DNA of 64,000 nucleotides from Oscillospiraceae bacterium (GTDB taxonomy: Bacteria; Bacillota; Clostridia; Oscillospirales; Oscillospiraceae), in assembly GCA_015068455.1 (NCBI GenBank), contig SVKO01000002.1, forward strand, positions 62,001-126,000. Direction: 5' to 3'. The notes beneath the pieces are model-generated. The model searched no databases. It saw nothing but the letters and a program-made list of their open reading frames with translations, and was not told the DNA's origin. The position numbers and the translations under genes were made by a program. This document shows, in pieces, positions 34,320-42,478 of the stretch. The stretch's first letter is position 1. The number at the start of each line of letters is the position of its first letter.

Positions 34320-35534
34320 ATGAAACGGATTGAAGGCAGTGTCTGCGCGCCCAAGGGCTACAGTGCCGCGGGCGTGCACTGCGGCATTCGGGCCAATCAG
34401 GCAAAAAAAGATCTTGCGCTGATTGTGAGCGATAAAATCGCCAACGCAGCGGCGGTTTATACCTCGAATCTGGTCAAGGGCGCGCCGCTGCTCGTCACAA
34501 AGGAAAACCTGGCCGACGGCAAAGCCCGGGCGGTCATCTGCAACAGCGGCAACGCCAACACCTGCAACGCCAACGGCATTGAGGTCGCCGAGACCATGGC
34601 AAAGCTGACGGGCGACGTCCTGGGCATCCCCGCCGGCGATGTGGTGGTGGCTTCCACGGGCGTCATCGGACAGCCCCTGCCGGTGGAGCGCATCGAGGCG
34701 GCTCTGCCGGATCTGGCGGGCATGCTGCGCCCGGAGGGACAGGCCGACGCCGCCCGGGCCATCCTGACCACGGATACCGTGGCCAAGGAGGTGGCGGTGG
34801 AGTTCACCCTCGGCGGCAGGACCTGCCGCCTGGGCGGCATCGCCAAGGGCTCCGGCATGATCCATCCGAATCTGGCCACCATGCTGGTATTCCTGACCAC
34901 CGACGCCGCCATTTCTTCTCAAATGCTGCAAAAAGCTCTGTCCACGGACGTGCGCAAGAGCTTCAACATGGTCAGCGTGGACGGCGACACCTCCACCAAC
35001 GATATGGTGGTGATCCTGGCCAACGGCATGGCGGGCAATCCGGAAATCACCGAAGAAAACGAGGACTTTGCCACGTTCATGCAGGCGCTCAACACCGTGA
35101 CGGTCTGCCTGTGCCGGATGATCGCCGGCGACGGCGAGGGCGCGACGAAGCTGCTGCAGTGCATCGTCACCGGCGCTTCGGATGAAAAGACTGCGAAAAT
35201 CGTCGCAAAAAGCGTCATCTGCTCGTCGCTGACCAAGGCGGCCATGTTCGGCGCCGACGCCAACTGGGGCCGGGTGCTGTGCGCCATCGGCTACAGCGGC
35301 GCCCAGGTGGACGTCCACAAGGTCGACGTGGCGTTCCGATCCGCCGAGGGGATCATCGAGGTCTGCTCCATGGGCGCGGGGGTGGATTTCTCCGAGGAAA
35401 AGGCCAAGCAGATCCTGCTTGCCCCGGAGATCGACATTCTGGTGGAGCTCAATTCCGGCGCCTTCGGGGCAACGGCCTGGGGCTGCGACCTGACCTATGA
35501 CTATGTAAAAATCAACGGAGATTACCGTACCTGA
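34320..35534 (+). CDS. argJ: Bifunctional ornithine acetyltransferase / N-acetylglutamate synthase
   Basis: 404 aa from the ATG at 34320 (GGAGG 8 nt upstream). ArgJ recycles the acetyl group from acetylornithine to glutamate, so no argA or argE is needed. The protein self-cleaves before the nucleophilic Thr in KGSGMIHPNLATMLVF; the motif is intact. N-terminal GVHCGIRANQAKKDLAL and C-terminal NSGAFGATAWGCDLTYDYV are typical. Whether the enzyme is bifunctional or only an acetyltransferase cannot be read from sequence. Confidence 0.95.
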   Translation: MKRIEGSVCAPKGYSAAGVHCGIRANQAKKDLALIVSDKIANAAAVYTSNLVKGAPLLVTKENLADGKARAVICNSGNANTCNANGIEVAETMAKLTGDVLGIPAGDVVVASTGVIGQPLPVERIEAALPDLAGMLRPEGQADAARAILTTDTVAKEVAVEFTLGGRTCRLGGIAKGSGMIHPNLATMLVFLTTDAAISSQMLQKALSTDVRKSFNMVSVDGDTSTNDMVVILANGMAGNPEITEENEDFATFMQALNTVTVCLCRMIAGDGEGATKLLQCIVTGASDEKTAKIVAKSVICSSLTKAAMFGADANWGRVLCAIGYSGAQVDVHKVDVAFRSAEGIIEVCSMGAGVDFSEEKAKQILLAPEIDILVELNSGAFGATAWGCDLTYDYVKINGDYRT

Positions 35535-35543
35535 GGTGAGAGT

Positions 35544-36431
35544 ATGAAACTGGATCTGACCAATGCGCAGCGGGCCGTGGTGCTGACCCAGGCCCTGCCT
35601 TATATCAGGGAATATTACAATAAGATCGTCGTCGTCAAATACGGCGGCAACGCCATGATCGACGAGACCCTCAAGGCCCAGGTCATGGAGGACATCGTCC
35701 TGCTGCAGCTGGTGGGCGTGCGGGTCGTGCTGGTGCACGGCGGCGGCCCGGAGATCAGCGCCATGCTCAAGCGGGTGGGGAAGACCTCCGAGTTTGTCGA
35801 CGGACTGCGGGTCACCGATAAAGAGAGCATGGAGATCGTCCAGATGGTGCTGACAGGCAAGGTCAACAAGACCCTGGTCAATCTGCTGGAAATGCACGGC
35901 GGCAAGGCCATGGGCATCTCCGGCATTGACGGCCACATGATCGACGCCGTGCCCAAGGACGAGCGCCTGGGATTCGTGGGCCGCATCACGGACATCAATG
36001 TGGAGCCCATTCTGGATCTGCTGGATCACGGCTATATTCCCGTGATCTCCACCGTCGGCTGCGACGGCAGCGGCAACGCCTACAATATCAATGCCGATAC
36101 TGCCGCGTCGCGTATCGCGGCGGGGCTGGGCGCCGAGTGCCTGATCGCAATGACCGATATCTGCGGCATCCTGCGCGACCGGAACGACCCGGATTCGCTC
36201 ATCGACCGGGTGACCGTCAGCGAGGCGACGGAGCTGTTCCGCACCGGCGTGATCGCCGACGGCATGGTGCCCAAGGTGGACTGCTGTGTGGAAGCCGTGC
36301 TGGGCGGCGTGAAGAAGGTATTTATCATGGACGGCCGGATCCCCCACTCGATCCTCATCGAGATGCTCACCGACGAGGGCGCCGGCACGATGGTCACAGG
36401 AGACGATTATGATGAAAACGAAGGCGCTTGA
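35544..36431 (+). CDS. argB: Acetylglutamate kinase
   Basis: 295 aa. It phosphorylates N-acetylglutamate, the usual site of arginine feedback inhibition. Conserved VVVKYGGNAMID, VLVHGGGPEIS, and STVGCDGSGNAYNINADTAA are seen. The N-terminal helix (NAQRAVVLTQALPYIREYYN) that mediates hexamers in arginine-sensitive forms is present, so feedback control is likely. It lies 9 nt after argJ and overlaps argD by 23 nt. Confidence 0.96.
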   Translation: MKLDLTNAQRAVVLTQALPYIREYYNKIVVVKYGGNAMIDETLKAQVMEDIVLLQLVGVRVVLVHGGGPEISAMLKRVGKTSEFVDGLRVTDKESMEIVQMVLTGKVNKTLVNLLEMHGGKAMGISGIDGHMIDAVPKDERLGFVGRITDINVEPILDLLDHGYIPVISTVGCDGSGNAYNINADTAASRIAAGLGAECLIAMTDICGILRDRNDPDSLIDRVTVSEATELFRTGVIADGMVPKVDCCVEAVLGGVKKVFIMDGRIPHSILIEMLTDEGAGTMVTGDDYDENEGA

Positions 36432-37575
36432 CGCGCAGTACATTGCCCATACCTACGCCAGATTCCCCATTGAGATCGTGGGCGGCCACGGCGCTGTCGT
36501 GGTGGACGACGAGGGGAAGGAATACATCGATCTGGGCACCGGCATCGCCGTGAATGTGTTCGGCATGTGCGACGAAGCCTGGATCGCCGCGGTGGAGGCG
36601 CAGCTGCACAAGTTCCAGCACACCTCCAACCTCTATTACTCCGCGCCCTGCGCCCAATTGGCGCAGATGCTCTGTGAGCGCACCGGCCTGAAGCGCGTGT
36701 TCTTCGGCAATTCCGGCGCCGAGGCCAACGAGTGCGCCATCAAGGCGGCCCGGAAGTACGCCATGGAGAAGAAGGGCCCGGAGTATTCCACCATTCTCAC
36801 CCTGGAGAACAGCTTCCACGGCAGGACCCTCACCACCCTGGCCGCCACCGGCCAGGCGCACTATCACGAGCTCTATCAGCCCCTGACGCCGGGCTTCGTC
36901 CATGCCAGGGCCAACGATCTCGACAGCGTCAAAGCGCTGCTTTCGGAAAATAAGGTTGCCGGCGTCCTCATCGAGGCGGTGCAGGGCGAGGGCGGCGTGG
37001 TGCCGCTGGACAAGGACTTCGCCCAGGGCCTGGCCGAGCTGTGCAAAAAAGAGGATATTCTGCTCATGTGCGACGAGGTGCAGATCGGCAACGGCCGCTC
37101 CGGCGCCCTGTACGGCTACATGAAGCTGGGGATCGAACCTGACGTGGTGACCACCGCCAAGGCCATCGGCGGCGGCCTGCCCCTGGGCGCGTGCATGCTG
37201 GGCGAAAAAGTACAGGACGTTTTCACCCCCGGCGACCACGGCTCCACCTTCGGCGGCAACCCCCTGGCCTGCGCCGGAGCCATCAGCATCCTCAGCCGCA
37301 TCGACGATCAGCTTCTCGCCGAGGTGGAGGAAAAGTCGAAGTACATCTTCGAAACCCTCGGCCGGAGCGAGGGCGTGAAGGGCGTCAGCGGCATGGGCCT
37401 GATGATCGGCATCCAGACCGTCAAGCCCGCCGGGGAGATCGTGGCGTATTGCCGGGATCACGGCGTGCTGGTGCTCACCGCCAAGGATAAGGTCCGCCTG
37501 CTGCCTCCGCTGAACATCCCCATGGAGCAGCTGCAAAAAGCCGTGGCGGTCATTCAGGAAGCCTGCAAAGCGTAA
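36409..37575 (+). CDS. argD: Acetylornithine aminotransferase
   Basis: 388 aa, PLP class-III aminotransferase. Starts ATGATG at 36409/36412, inside argB. Key motifs: GNSGAEANECAIKAARKY, the aromatic/Arg segment SFHGRTLTTLAATG, the Asp in LMCDEVQIGNGRSG, and the PLP Lys in TTAKAIGGGLPLGA. Last gene of argCJBD. Members can also act on succinyl-diaminopimelate; dapA is 4 kb away but in another unit. Confidence 0.94.
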   Translation: MMKTKALDAQYIAHTYARFPIEIVGGHGAVVVDDEGKEYIDLGTGIAVNVFGMCDEAWIAAVEAQLHKFQHTSNLYYSAPCAQLAQMLCERTGLKRVFFGNSGAEANECAIKAARKYAMEKKGPEYSTILTLENSFHGRTLTTLAATGQAHYHELYQPLTPGFVHARANDLDSVKALLSENKVAGVLIEAVQGEGGVVPLDKDFAQGLAELCKKEDILLMCDEVQIGNGRSGALYGYMKLGIEPDVVTTAKAIGGGLPLGACMLGEKVQDVFTPGDHGSTFGGNPLACAGAISILSRIDDQLLAEVEEKSKYIFETLGRSEGVKGVSGMGLMIGIQTVKPAGEIVAYCRDHGVLVLTAKDKVRLLPPLNIPMEQLQKAVAVIQEACKA

Positions 37576-37582
37576 AACAAGC

Positions 37583-37611
37583 AAGCCGGACGGAAGTCCG
37601 GCTTCTGTTTC
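37583..37611 (+). terminator. Terminator of argCJBD
   Basis: 8-bp perfect stem (AAGCCGGA/TCCGGCTT) followed by CTGTTT. Confidence 0.65.
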
Positions 37612-37620
37612 GGCGATACG

Positions 37621-37671
37621 TTAACCAATTAATAAAAACGGGTTGACAAAGAGGCGGCGCTGTGTTATGAT
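37621..37671 (+). promoter_or_regulatory. bioY promoter with BirA-like operator
   Basis: TTGACA (37643) and TATGAT (37666) separated by 17 bp. The -35 is part of GGTTGAC, which pairs in symmetry with TTAACC at 37621. The 14-bp gap between TTAACC and GGTTGAC matches the known spacing of biotin repressor (BirA) sites, so biotin would repress bioY. Confidence 0.72.
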
Positions 37672-37715
37672 CTGCCAGGCGGCGGAGATCCGGCCGCCGG
37701 AACGGAGGCAATGAA

Positions 37716-38240
37716 ATGAAAAAAACAAAGAATCTTGTGTTTATCGCCCTGAGTGCGGCGTTTATTGCGATTTGTGCCTGGCTGACGATCCCGGGTCCGG
37801 TGCCCTTTACGATGCAGACCATGGCCGTGGTCACGGTGGCGGCGCTGCTGGGCCCCTGGCAGGGCGCTGCGGCGGTGCTTGTGTATCTTCTCCTCGGCGC
37901 GGTGGGCGTGCCGGTGTTCTCCGGCTTCCGGGGCGGCGTTCAGGCGCTGGTTGGCCCCACGGGAGGCTATCTGGTGGGCTTTTTGTTCACGGCCCTGCTG
38001 ACCGGCTGGATTGCCCGGCGCTCGGATAAGCTCCTGCCCCTGGTGCTGGCCATGGCCGCGGGCATTGCCGTGTGCTATGTGTTCGGCACGGCCTGGTTCG
38101 GCCTGTTCTTCGCCAACGGCGGACTGGGCAAGATCCTCATGACCTGCGTGGTCCCGTTTTTGATCCCCGACGCACTGAAAATCGCTTTGGCCGCCATTCT
38201 GGTGCGCCGCATCCGCAAGAGCGGAGTTCTGAACAGATAA
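37716..38240 (+). CDS. bioY: BioY biotin ECF-transporter substrate component
   Basis: 174 aa with six predicted transmembrane helices. Begins NLVFIALSAAFIAICAWLTI and contains the BioY hallmark VPFTMQTMAVVTVAALLGP, then LLLGAVGVPVFSGFRGG and GPTGGYLVGFLFTALLTG. It binds biotin and works with the shared EcfA/EcfA'/EcfT module, not encoded here. No biotin synthesis genes are nearby. Own promoter and terminator. Confidence 0.94.
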   Translation: MKKTKNLVFIALSAAFIAICAWLTIPGPVPFTMQTMAVVTVAALLGPWQGAAAVLVYLLLGAVGVPVFSGFRGGVQALVGPTGGYLVGFLFTALLTGWIARRSDKLLPLVLAMAAGIAVCYVFGTAWFGLFFANGGLGKILMTCVVPFLIPDALKIALAAILVRRIRKSGVLNR

Positions 38241-38243
38241 CAT

Positions 38244-38278
38244 AAAAACTGCGTGCCATTGTCGGCACGCAGTTTTTT
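38244..38278. terminator. Bidirectional terminator between bioY and DUF3783
   Basis: Perfect stem AAAAACTGCGTGCC/GGCACGCAGTTTTT with a 6-nt loop and T-runs on both strands. Confidence 0.92.
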
Positions 38279-38681
38279 ATTGCCCGGTTTGCTGTTTTTC
38301 CAATTCCGTTCGCTCTCGGCACAGCTCGTCGTGGAGCTGCACCGAAGACCAGTTCACGTTGTGGGGCGTTACTACGGCCTTGAGCGCCACAGGCCGCAGG
38401 CGGAAGGTGCGGAAAAACTTCAGGAACCCATCGAGCATATCGTTCTCAAAGGCGAAGAGCACCAGCATCTCATCGTCAAAAACCGGAGCGGGGGAGAAGC
38501 GCCGGGCAAAGCCGTACAGGTGCAGCAGCGCGCCGAGGCTTTGTCCGTAGTCCGCGGGGACCACGGCCTCGCAGGCAATTTTGCGTACCGCCAGATATTG
38601 CCGGATCGCCTGCGTTCTGGCGTCATCTTTCATGTTGTACATCAGAACCGTGGGGGTGAAACTGATTTCCGGCAGCTCCAT
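38277..38681 (-). CDS. DUF3783 family protein
   Basis: 134 aa from the ATG at 38681 (AAAGGAGCG upstream). Begins MELPEISFTPTVLMYNMKDD and includes KIACEAVVPADYGQSLGALL and the segment FDDEMLVLFAFENDMLDGFL. These match a small clostridial family of unknown function, often annotated DUF3783. It has a thioredoxin-like pattern of short strands and helices but no CxxC. Single gene. Confidence 0.75.
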   Translation of the reverse strand: MELPEISFTPTVLMYNMKDDARTQAIRQYLAVRKIACEAVVPADYGQSLGALLHLYGFARRFSPAPVFDDEMLVLFAFENDMLDGFLKFFRTFRLRPVALKAVVTPHNVNWSSVQLHDELCRERTELEKQQTGQ

Positions 38682-38780
38682 GGCAAGCGCTCCTTTTCCT
38701 GTTTGGATCATCATATCACGTTTTCGGACCGACTGCAAGAAAAACGCGCCGGACGGCGGTCCGGCGCGTTTCTGTGTTGC

Positions 38781-39929
38781 TTACATCTGGCTTCTGTAGA
38801 GGACTTCGATCTCTTCGACGCTGGTATCCCGCGGGTTGCCGGGGCGGCAGGCGTCGGCATAGGCGGATTCGGACAGGAAGCGCACGTCCTCGTCTTTCAG
38901 GATGCCCTGGAGGTTGGCGGGGATGCCCACATCGGCGGAGAGCTGCTTCACCGCGGCGATGGTGGCGTCGGCGGCTTCCTCGTCGCTCATGGCGTCGATG
39001 CCCTCCACGGCCATGGCCTTGCCGATGGCGCGGTAGCGCTCCATGGCGGCGGGCTTGTTGTACTCCAGGCCAACCGGCAGCAGGATCGCGCAGGCCACGC
39101 CGTGGGGCGTATCATACAGGGCGGACAGGCCGTGGGCCATGGAGTGGACGATGCCCAGGCCCACGTTGGAGAAGCCCATGCCGGCGATATACTGGCCCAG
39201 GGCCATGCCTTCGCGGCCATCGGGGGTGTTCTCCACGGCGCCGCGCAGGTTCGCGGCGATCAGGCGGATGGCTTCCAGGTGGAACATGTCGGAGATGACG
39301 CAGTGACCCTTGGTGATATAGCCCTCGATGGCGTGGGTCAGGGCGTCCATGCCGGTGGCGGCGGTGAGGCTCTTGGGCATGGAGGCCATCATGTCGGGAT
39401 CGACCACGGCGACTTCGGGGATGTCGTTGACGTCCACGCAGACAAACTTGCGCTTCTTCTCCACGTCGGTGATGACGTAGTTGATGGTGACCTCCGCGGC
39501 GGTGCCGGCGGTGGTGGGCACGGCGATGGTGAACACGGCGTGCTTCTTGGTGGGCGCGACGCCCTCCAGGGAGCGGACGTCAGCAAACTCGGGATTCTCC
39601 ACGATGATGCCGATGGCCTTGGCGGTGTCCATGGAGGAGCCGCCGCCGATGGCGATGATGCAGTCGGCTTCGGCGGCCTGGAAGGCGGCGACGCCGTTCT
39701 GGACGTTCTCAATGGTGGGGTTGGGTTTGATATCGGAGTAGACGCTGTAGGCGATGCCGGCGGCGTCCAGCAGATCCGTGACCTTCTTTGTCACGCCGAA
39801 TTTGATCAGAGCGGCGTCCGAGGTGACGAAGGCTTTCTTGTAACCACGGGCCTGGAGTTCCGGCACGATGTTGTCGATGGCGCCGTGGCCATGATAGGAA
39901 ATGGTATTGAGTACGATACGCGATGCCAT
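38781..39929 (-). CDS. Iron-containing alcohol dehydrogenase
   Basis: 382 aa, group III Fe-dependent ADH. NAD-binding GGGSSMDTAKAIGI at about 93-106. Metal ligands are in place: Asp and His in TGMDALTHAIEGY and two His in GIVHSMAHGLSALYDTPHG. The substrate may be butanol/ethanol, 1,3-propanediol, lactaldehyde or another alcohol; sequence alone does not decide. GTAAGGAGGTAATTCT is a strong ribosome binding site. A TATAAT lies 30 bp upstream of it. A wide TTTTGTGATC...GATCACAAAA repeat (40020-40060) lies further up. Confidence 0.92.
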   Translation of the reverse strand: MASRIVLNTISYHGHGAIDNIVPELQARGYKKAFVTSDAALIKFGVTKKVTDLLDAAGIAYSVYSDIKPNPTIENVQNGVAAFQAAEADCIIAIGGGSSMDTAKAIGIIVENPEFADVRSLEGVAPTKKHAVFTIAVPTTAGTAAEVTINYVITDVEKKRKFVCVDVNDIPEVAVVDPDMMASMPKSLTAATGMDALTHAIEGYITKGHCVISDMFHLEAIRLIAANLRGAVENTPDGREGMALGQYIAGMGFSNVGLGIVHSMAHGLSALYDTPHGVACAILLPVGLEYNKPAAMERYRAIGKAMAVEGIDAMSDEEAADATIAAVKQLSADVGIPANLQGILKDEDVRFLSESAYADACRPGNPRDTSVEEIEVLYRSQM

Positions 39930-40019
39930 AGAATTACCTCCTTACACAATTTGGAATATACGTATTATAGCACAGATTTTGTAATTAAAAAAGCGAAAGA
40001 TTATAAAAAATGAATAATA

Positions 40020-40060
40020 TTTTGTGATCCATCGGAATAAATTTAGATCAGATCACAAAA
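40020..40060. repeat. 10-bp inverted repeat upstream of the alcohol dehydrogenase
   Basis: TTTTGTGATC (40020-40029) and GATCACAAAA (40051-40060) are perfectly complementary around a 21-nt loop. TTGTGA/TCACAA resemble half-sites of Rex or CRP-type regulators, but the spacing is far wider than theirs. Confidence 0.5.
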
Positions 40061-40089
40061 AAGCCGCTGCAAGCACATGCAGCGGCTTT
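40060..40089 (-). terminator. Terminator of the Mbeg1-like gene
   Basis: 11-bp stem AAAGCCGCTGC/GCAGCGGCTTT with T residues on the minus side (TTTTGTGATC); also A-rich on the plus side. Confidence 0.8.
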
Positions 40090-40096
40090 GAAAAAA

Positions 40097-41227
40097 TCAA
40101 TTCTGATCCGGGCTCTCCGGAAGGGAGGGCGGCTCGGCGGGCTTGGCAATGTATTTCTGATACAGATTCTGAAAACTGGTCTTTACGGCGTATTTCGGCA
40201 GTTCTGTCAGGGCATGCTTCGTCACGTCGCTGGATTCGCGCAGCCGTTTCAGGATCGCATCCACGCCGTCCGGGCCGAAGAATCTGATCTCGTTCACCGT
40301 CTGTGCGCCGCCTGCGCTCAGCGCGTCGAACAGCTCGTCTACGCACACGGCGCGGTTTTCCGGAGAAATCTCGTCGGACCAGCCCCGGATCTTCTCGTTG
40401 ATCCAGAGGCTCATGGCGTCATTCTCCTGCGCCTCGGCCAATTCTCCGTGGTCAATGCCCCAGGTGAGCATGCTGTGCTGCGACACACCGAAACCCGTGG
40501 CGCGGACGATGCGCGTATCGGTGATCTTTGGCTCCAGAAGCTTGCCCACGACGGAGAAGCGGGGAATGATCCGGCGGGTCTTCGGGTCGATCCGTTCGAT
40601 CCGGGCCGGATCCATCACTTCCGGGCACAGGCCCGGTCCGTCCAGCAGATAGACCCGCTCGACGCTGTCCCATTGGGCGCCCTCCAGCAGACAGGCGGTG
40701 TACAGGGCGAGGTTTCCGCCCTTGGAGTGGCCGCCCAGGTACCATCGGCGATCCGGGCGGATGTGGGCCAGGGCATAGGCCAGCGCCAGTTCCTGGGCCT
40801 CGGTGCGGGTAAAGCTGAACATGAAGTCCTCCCGCCAGCCGGCGAGGGAGTTGTCCGTGCCCCGGTAGGCCAGGAAGGAGAGACCGGCGTCGTCGTGAAA
40901 GCAGACGCAGGAAAACTGCACCGGCGGCTCCTGGTTGAGTACGTCCACGTAATCGCACAGCGTCAGTTCGCCATAGCGCCGCGAGGCTGCTGCAAGGGCC
41001 ATGAGCTCCAGGTGATTTTCTGGGCTGCCGGTGATCTGTACCTTCGCTTCGCCGCGTTTCAGTACGGGGAGGAAGTCCCGGAGCCGGGGCGTTTTGCCCC
41101 CGTCAAAGAGGGGGGACAGGTCAAAATAGGAAAGGCCGCACAGCACCATGGCGTCTGCGTCACGCATGCCTGTGGCCTGAATGGGAATGTCGCCCATCCA
41201 TCGGATATAATCCTTGAGATTATCCAT
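40097..41227 (-). CDS. Mbeg1-like (DUF2974) alpha/beta-hydrolase
   Basis: 376 aa from the ATG at 41227, with AAGGAG 9 nt upstream; GTG at 41230 or TTG at 41236 are less well placed. Begins MDNLKDYIRWMGDIPIQATG, typical of the clostridial Mbeg1-like family. Lipase-like elements: FLAYRGTDNSLAGWREDF and the nucleophile elbow GGHSKGGNLALYTA (Ser in GHSKG). No signal peptide, so it is cytoplasmic or membrane-associated. Substrate unknown. Confidence 0.85.
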   Translation of the reverse strand: MDNLKDYIRWMGDIPIQATGMRDADAMVLCGLSYFDLSPLFDGGKTPRLRDFLPVLKRGEAKVQITGSPENHLELMALAAASRRYGELTLCDYVDVLNQEPPVQFSCVCFHDDAGLSFLAYRGTDNSLAGWREDFMFSFTRTEAQELALAYALAHIRPDRRWYLGGHSKGGNLALYTACLLEGAQWDSVERVYLLDGPGLCPEVMDPARIERIDPKTRRIIPRFSVVGKLLEPKITDTRIVRATGFGVSQHSMLTWGIDHGELAEAQENDAMSLWINEKIRGWSDEISPENRAVCVDELFDALSAGGAQTVNEIRFFGPDGVDAILKRLRESSDVTKHALTELPKYAVKTSFQNLYQKYIAKPAEPPSLPESPDQN

Positions 41228-41375
41228 CACGCTCAACTCCTTATGCTTATGATATCACGATCCGCCGCAGCATGCAAGCAGACCGAACGGCAAAAGGTTT
41301 TCTTTGCTTTTTTTGTCAAAATGTGCTATAATCATCTTTAACAGCAACAATATATTGTGTCAGGAGGATGCATAT

Positions 41376-42263
41376 ATGACCAGCAAGCCGATCTTTACCG
41401 GCGCCGCCACGGCGCTGATTACACCGACCACCCCGGCGGGTGTGGACTATGAGGCTTTGGGCAGACTCATCGACTGGCAGATCAGCGGGGGCATCGACGC
41501 ACTGGTGATCGCCGGCAGCACCGGCGAGGGCAAGACCCTGAGCATCACCGAGCATCGGGAGGTGCTGCGATACAGCGCCGAGCGGATCGCAGGCCGTGTG
41601 CCCATGATCGCCGGCACCGGCTCCAACGAGACCAGCGTATCCATCAGCCTGAGCCGGTACGCCTGCGAGGTGGGGGCGGACGCCCTTCTGGTGGTGACTC
41701 CATACTATATCAAAGCCACGCAAAACGGCCTGGTGCAGATGTACAATATGATTGCCGACGCGGTCACGAAGCCCATCATCCTCTATAATGTACCCAGCCG
41801 TACCGGCGTGAACATTGAGCCGGAGACCTACGCCCGGCTGGCGGAGCATGAGAACATCGTCGGCATCAAAGAGGCGAACGGCGATATCTCCAAGATCGTC
41901 ACCACCGCCGCAGCCGTGCAGGGCAAGCTGGATCTCTATTCCGGCAACGACGATCAGACGATCCCCATCCTGTCCCTGGGGGGCAAGGGCGTCATCAGTG
42001 TGCTGAGCAATCTGCTGCCGGCCCAGACTGCGGAGATGTGCCGCCGATTCTTCCGCGGAGACTGCGCCGGAGCGGCGGAGCTGCAGCTGAAGTATCTGCC
42101 GCTGATCCACGCCCTGTTCAGCGAGGTCAATCCCATCCCCGTCAAGGCTGCCATGGCCGAGATGGGCTTCTGCGAGAATTACCTGCGCATGCCCCTGACG
42201 CCAATGGAGGAGGATCACAAGCGCAAGCTCCTTGCCCTGATGCGGGAAGAGCGCCTGATCTGA
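41376..42263 (+). CDS. dapA: 4-hydroxy-tetrahydrodipicolinate synthase
   Basis: 295 aa from the ATG at 41376 (CAGGAGGATG upstream). First step of the lysine/diaminopimelate branch. Motifs: FTGAATALITP, IAGSTGEGKTLS, the catalytic Tyr in VVTPYYIKATQNG, YNVPSRTGVNI with the Arg for the substrate carboxylate, and the Schiff-base Lys in IVGIKEANGDIS. It stands alone, and no dapB or lysC is in the window. A related aldolase of the DapA superfamily is possible but all DHDPS positions are present. Confidence 0.92.
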   Translation: MTSKPIFTGAATALITPTTPAGVDYEALGRLIDWQISGGIDALVIAGSTGEGKTLSITEHREVLRYSAERIAGRVPMIAGTGSNETSVSISLSRYACEVGADALLVVTPYYIKATQNGLVQMYNMIADAVTKPIILYNVPSRTGVNIEPETYARLAEHENIVGIKEANGDISKIVTTAAAVQGKLDLYSGNDDQTIPILSLGGKGVISVLSNLLPAQTAEMCRRFFRGDCAGAAELQLKYLPLIHALFSEVNPIPVKAAMAEMGFCENYLRMPLTPMEEDHKRKLLALMREERLI

Positions 42264-42320
42264 CGGGAAAGCCCCGGCGCGGCGGCGCTTCGATTCGGAT
42301 GAAAATACCGTTCAAAAACG

Positions 42321-42359
42321 AAACCCGCCGGGGCGGTTGTCCCGACGGGTTTGATTTTG
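42321..42359 (+). terminator. Terminator of dapA
   Basis: AAACCCG-C-CGGG paired with CCCG-A-CGGGTTT around an 8-nt loop, followed by GATTTTGT. Confidence 0.75.
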
Positions 42360-42402
42360 TATCGAATTTGGTGAAATTATACCGATTATCTGTAAAAACG
42401 AC

Positions 42403-42431
42403 TTGAAAAAGCGGCAGGAAACTGGTATACA
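42403..42431 (+). promoter_or_regulatory. Sigma-A promoter of the SpoIIE-like phosphatase gene
   Basis: TTGAAA and TATACA with a 17-bp spacer, 48 bp before the ATG. Confidence 0.75.
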
Positions 42432-42478
42432 GTAACTATAGGAACTATAAAACCGCACAAAGGGATTAAAGGAATAAA

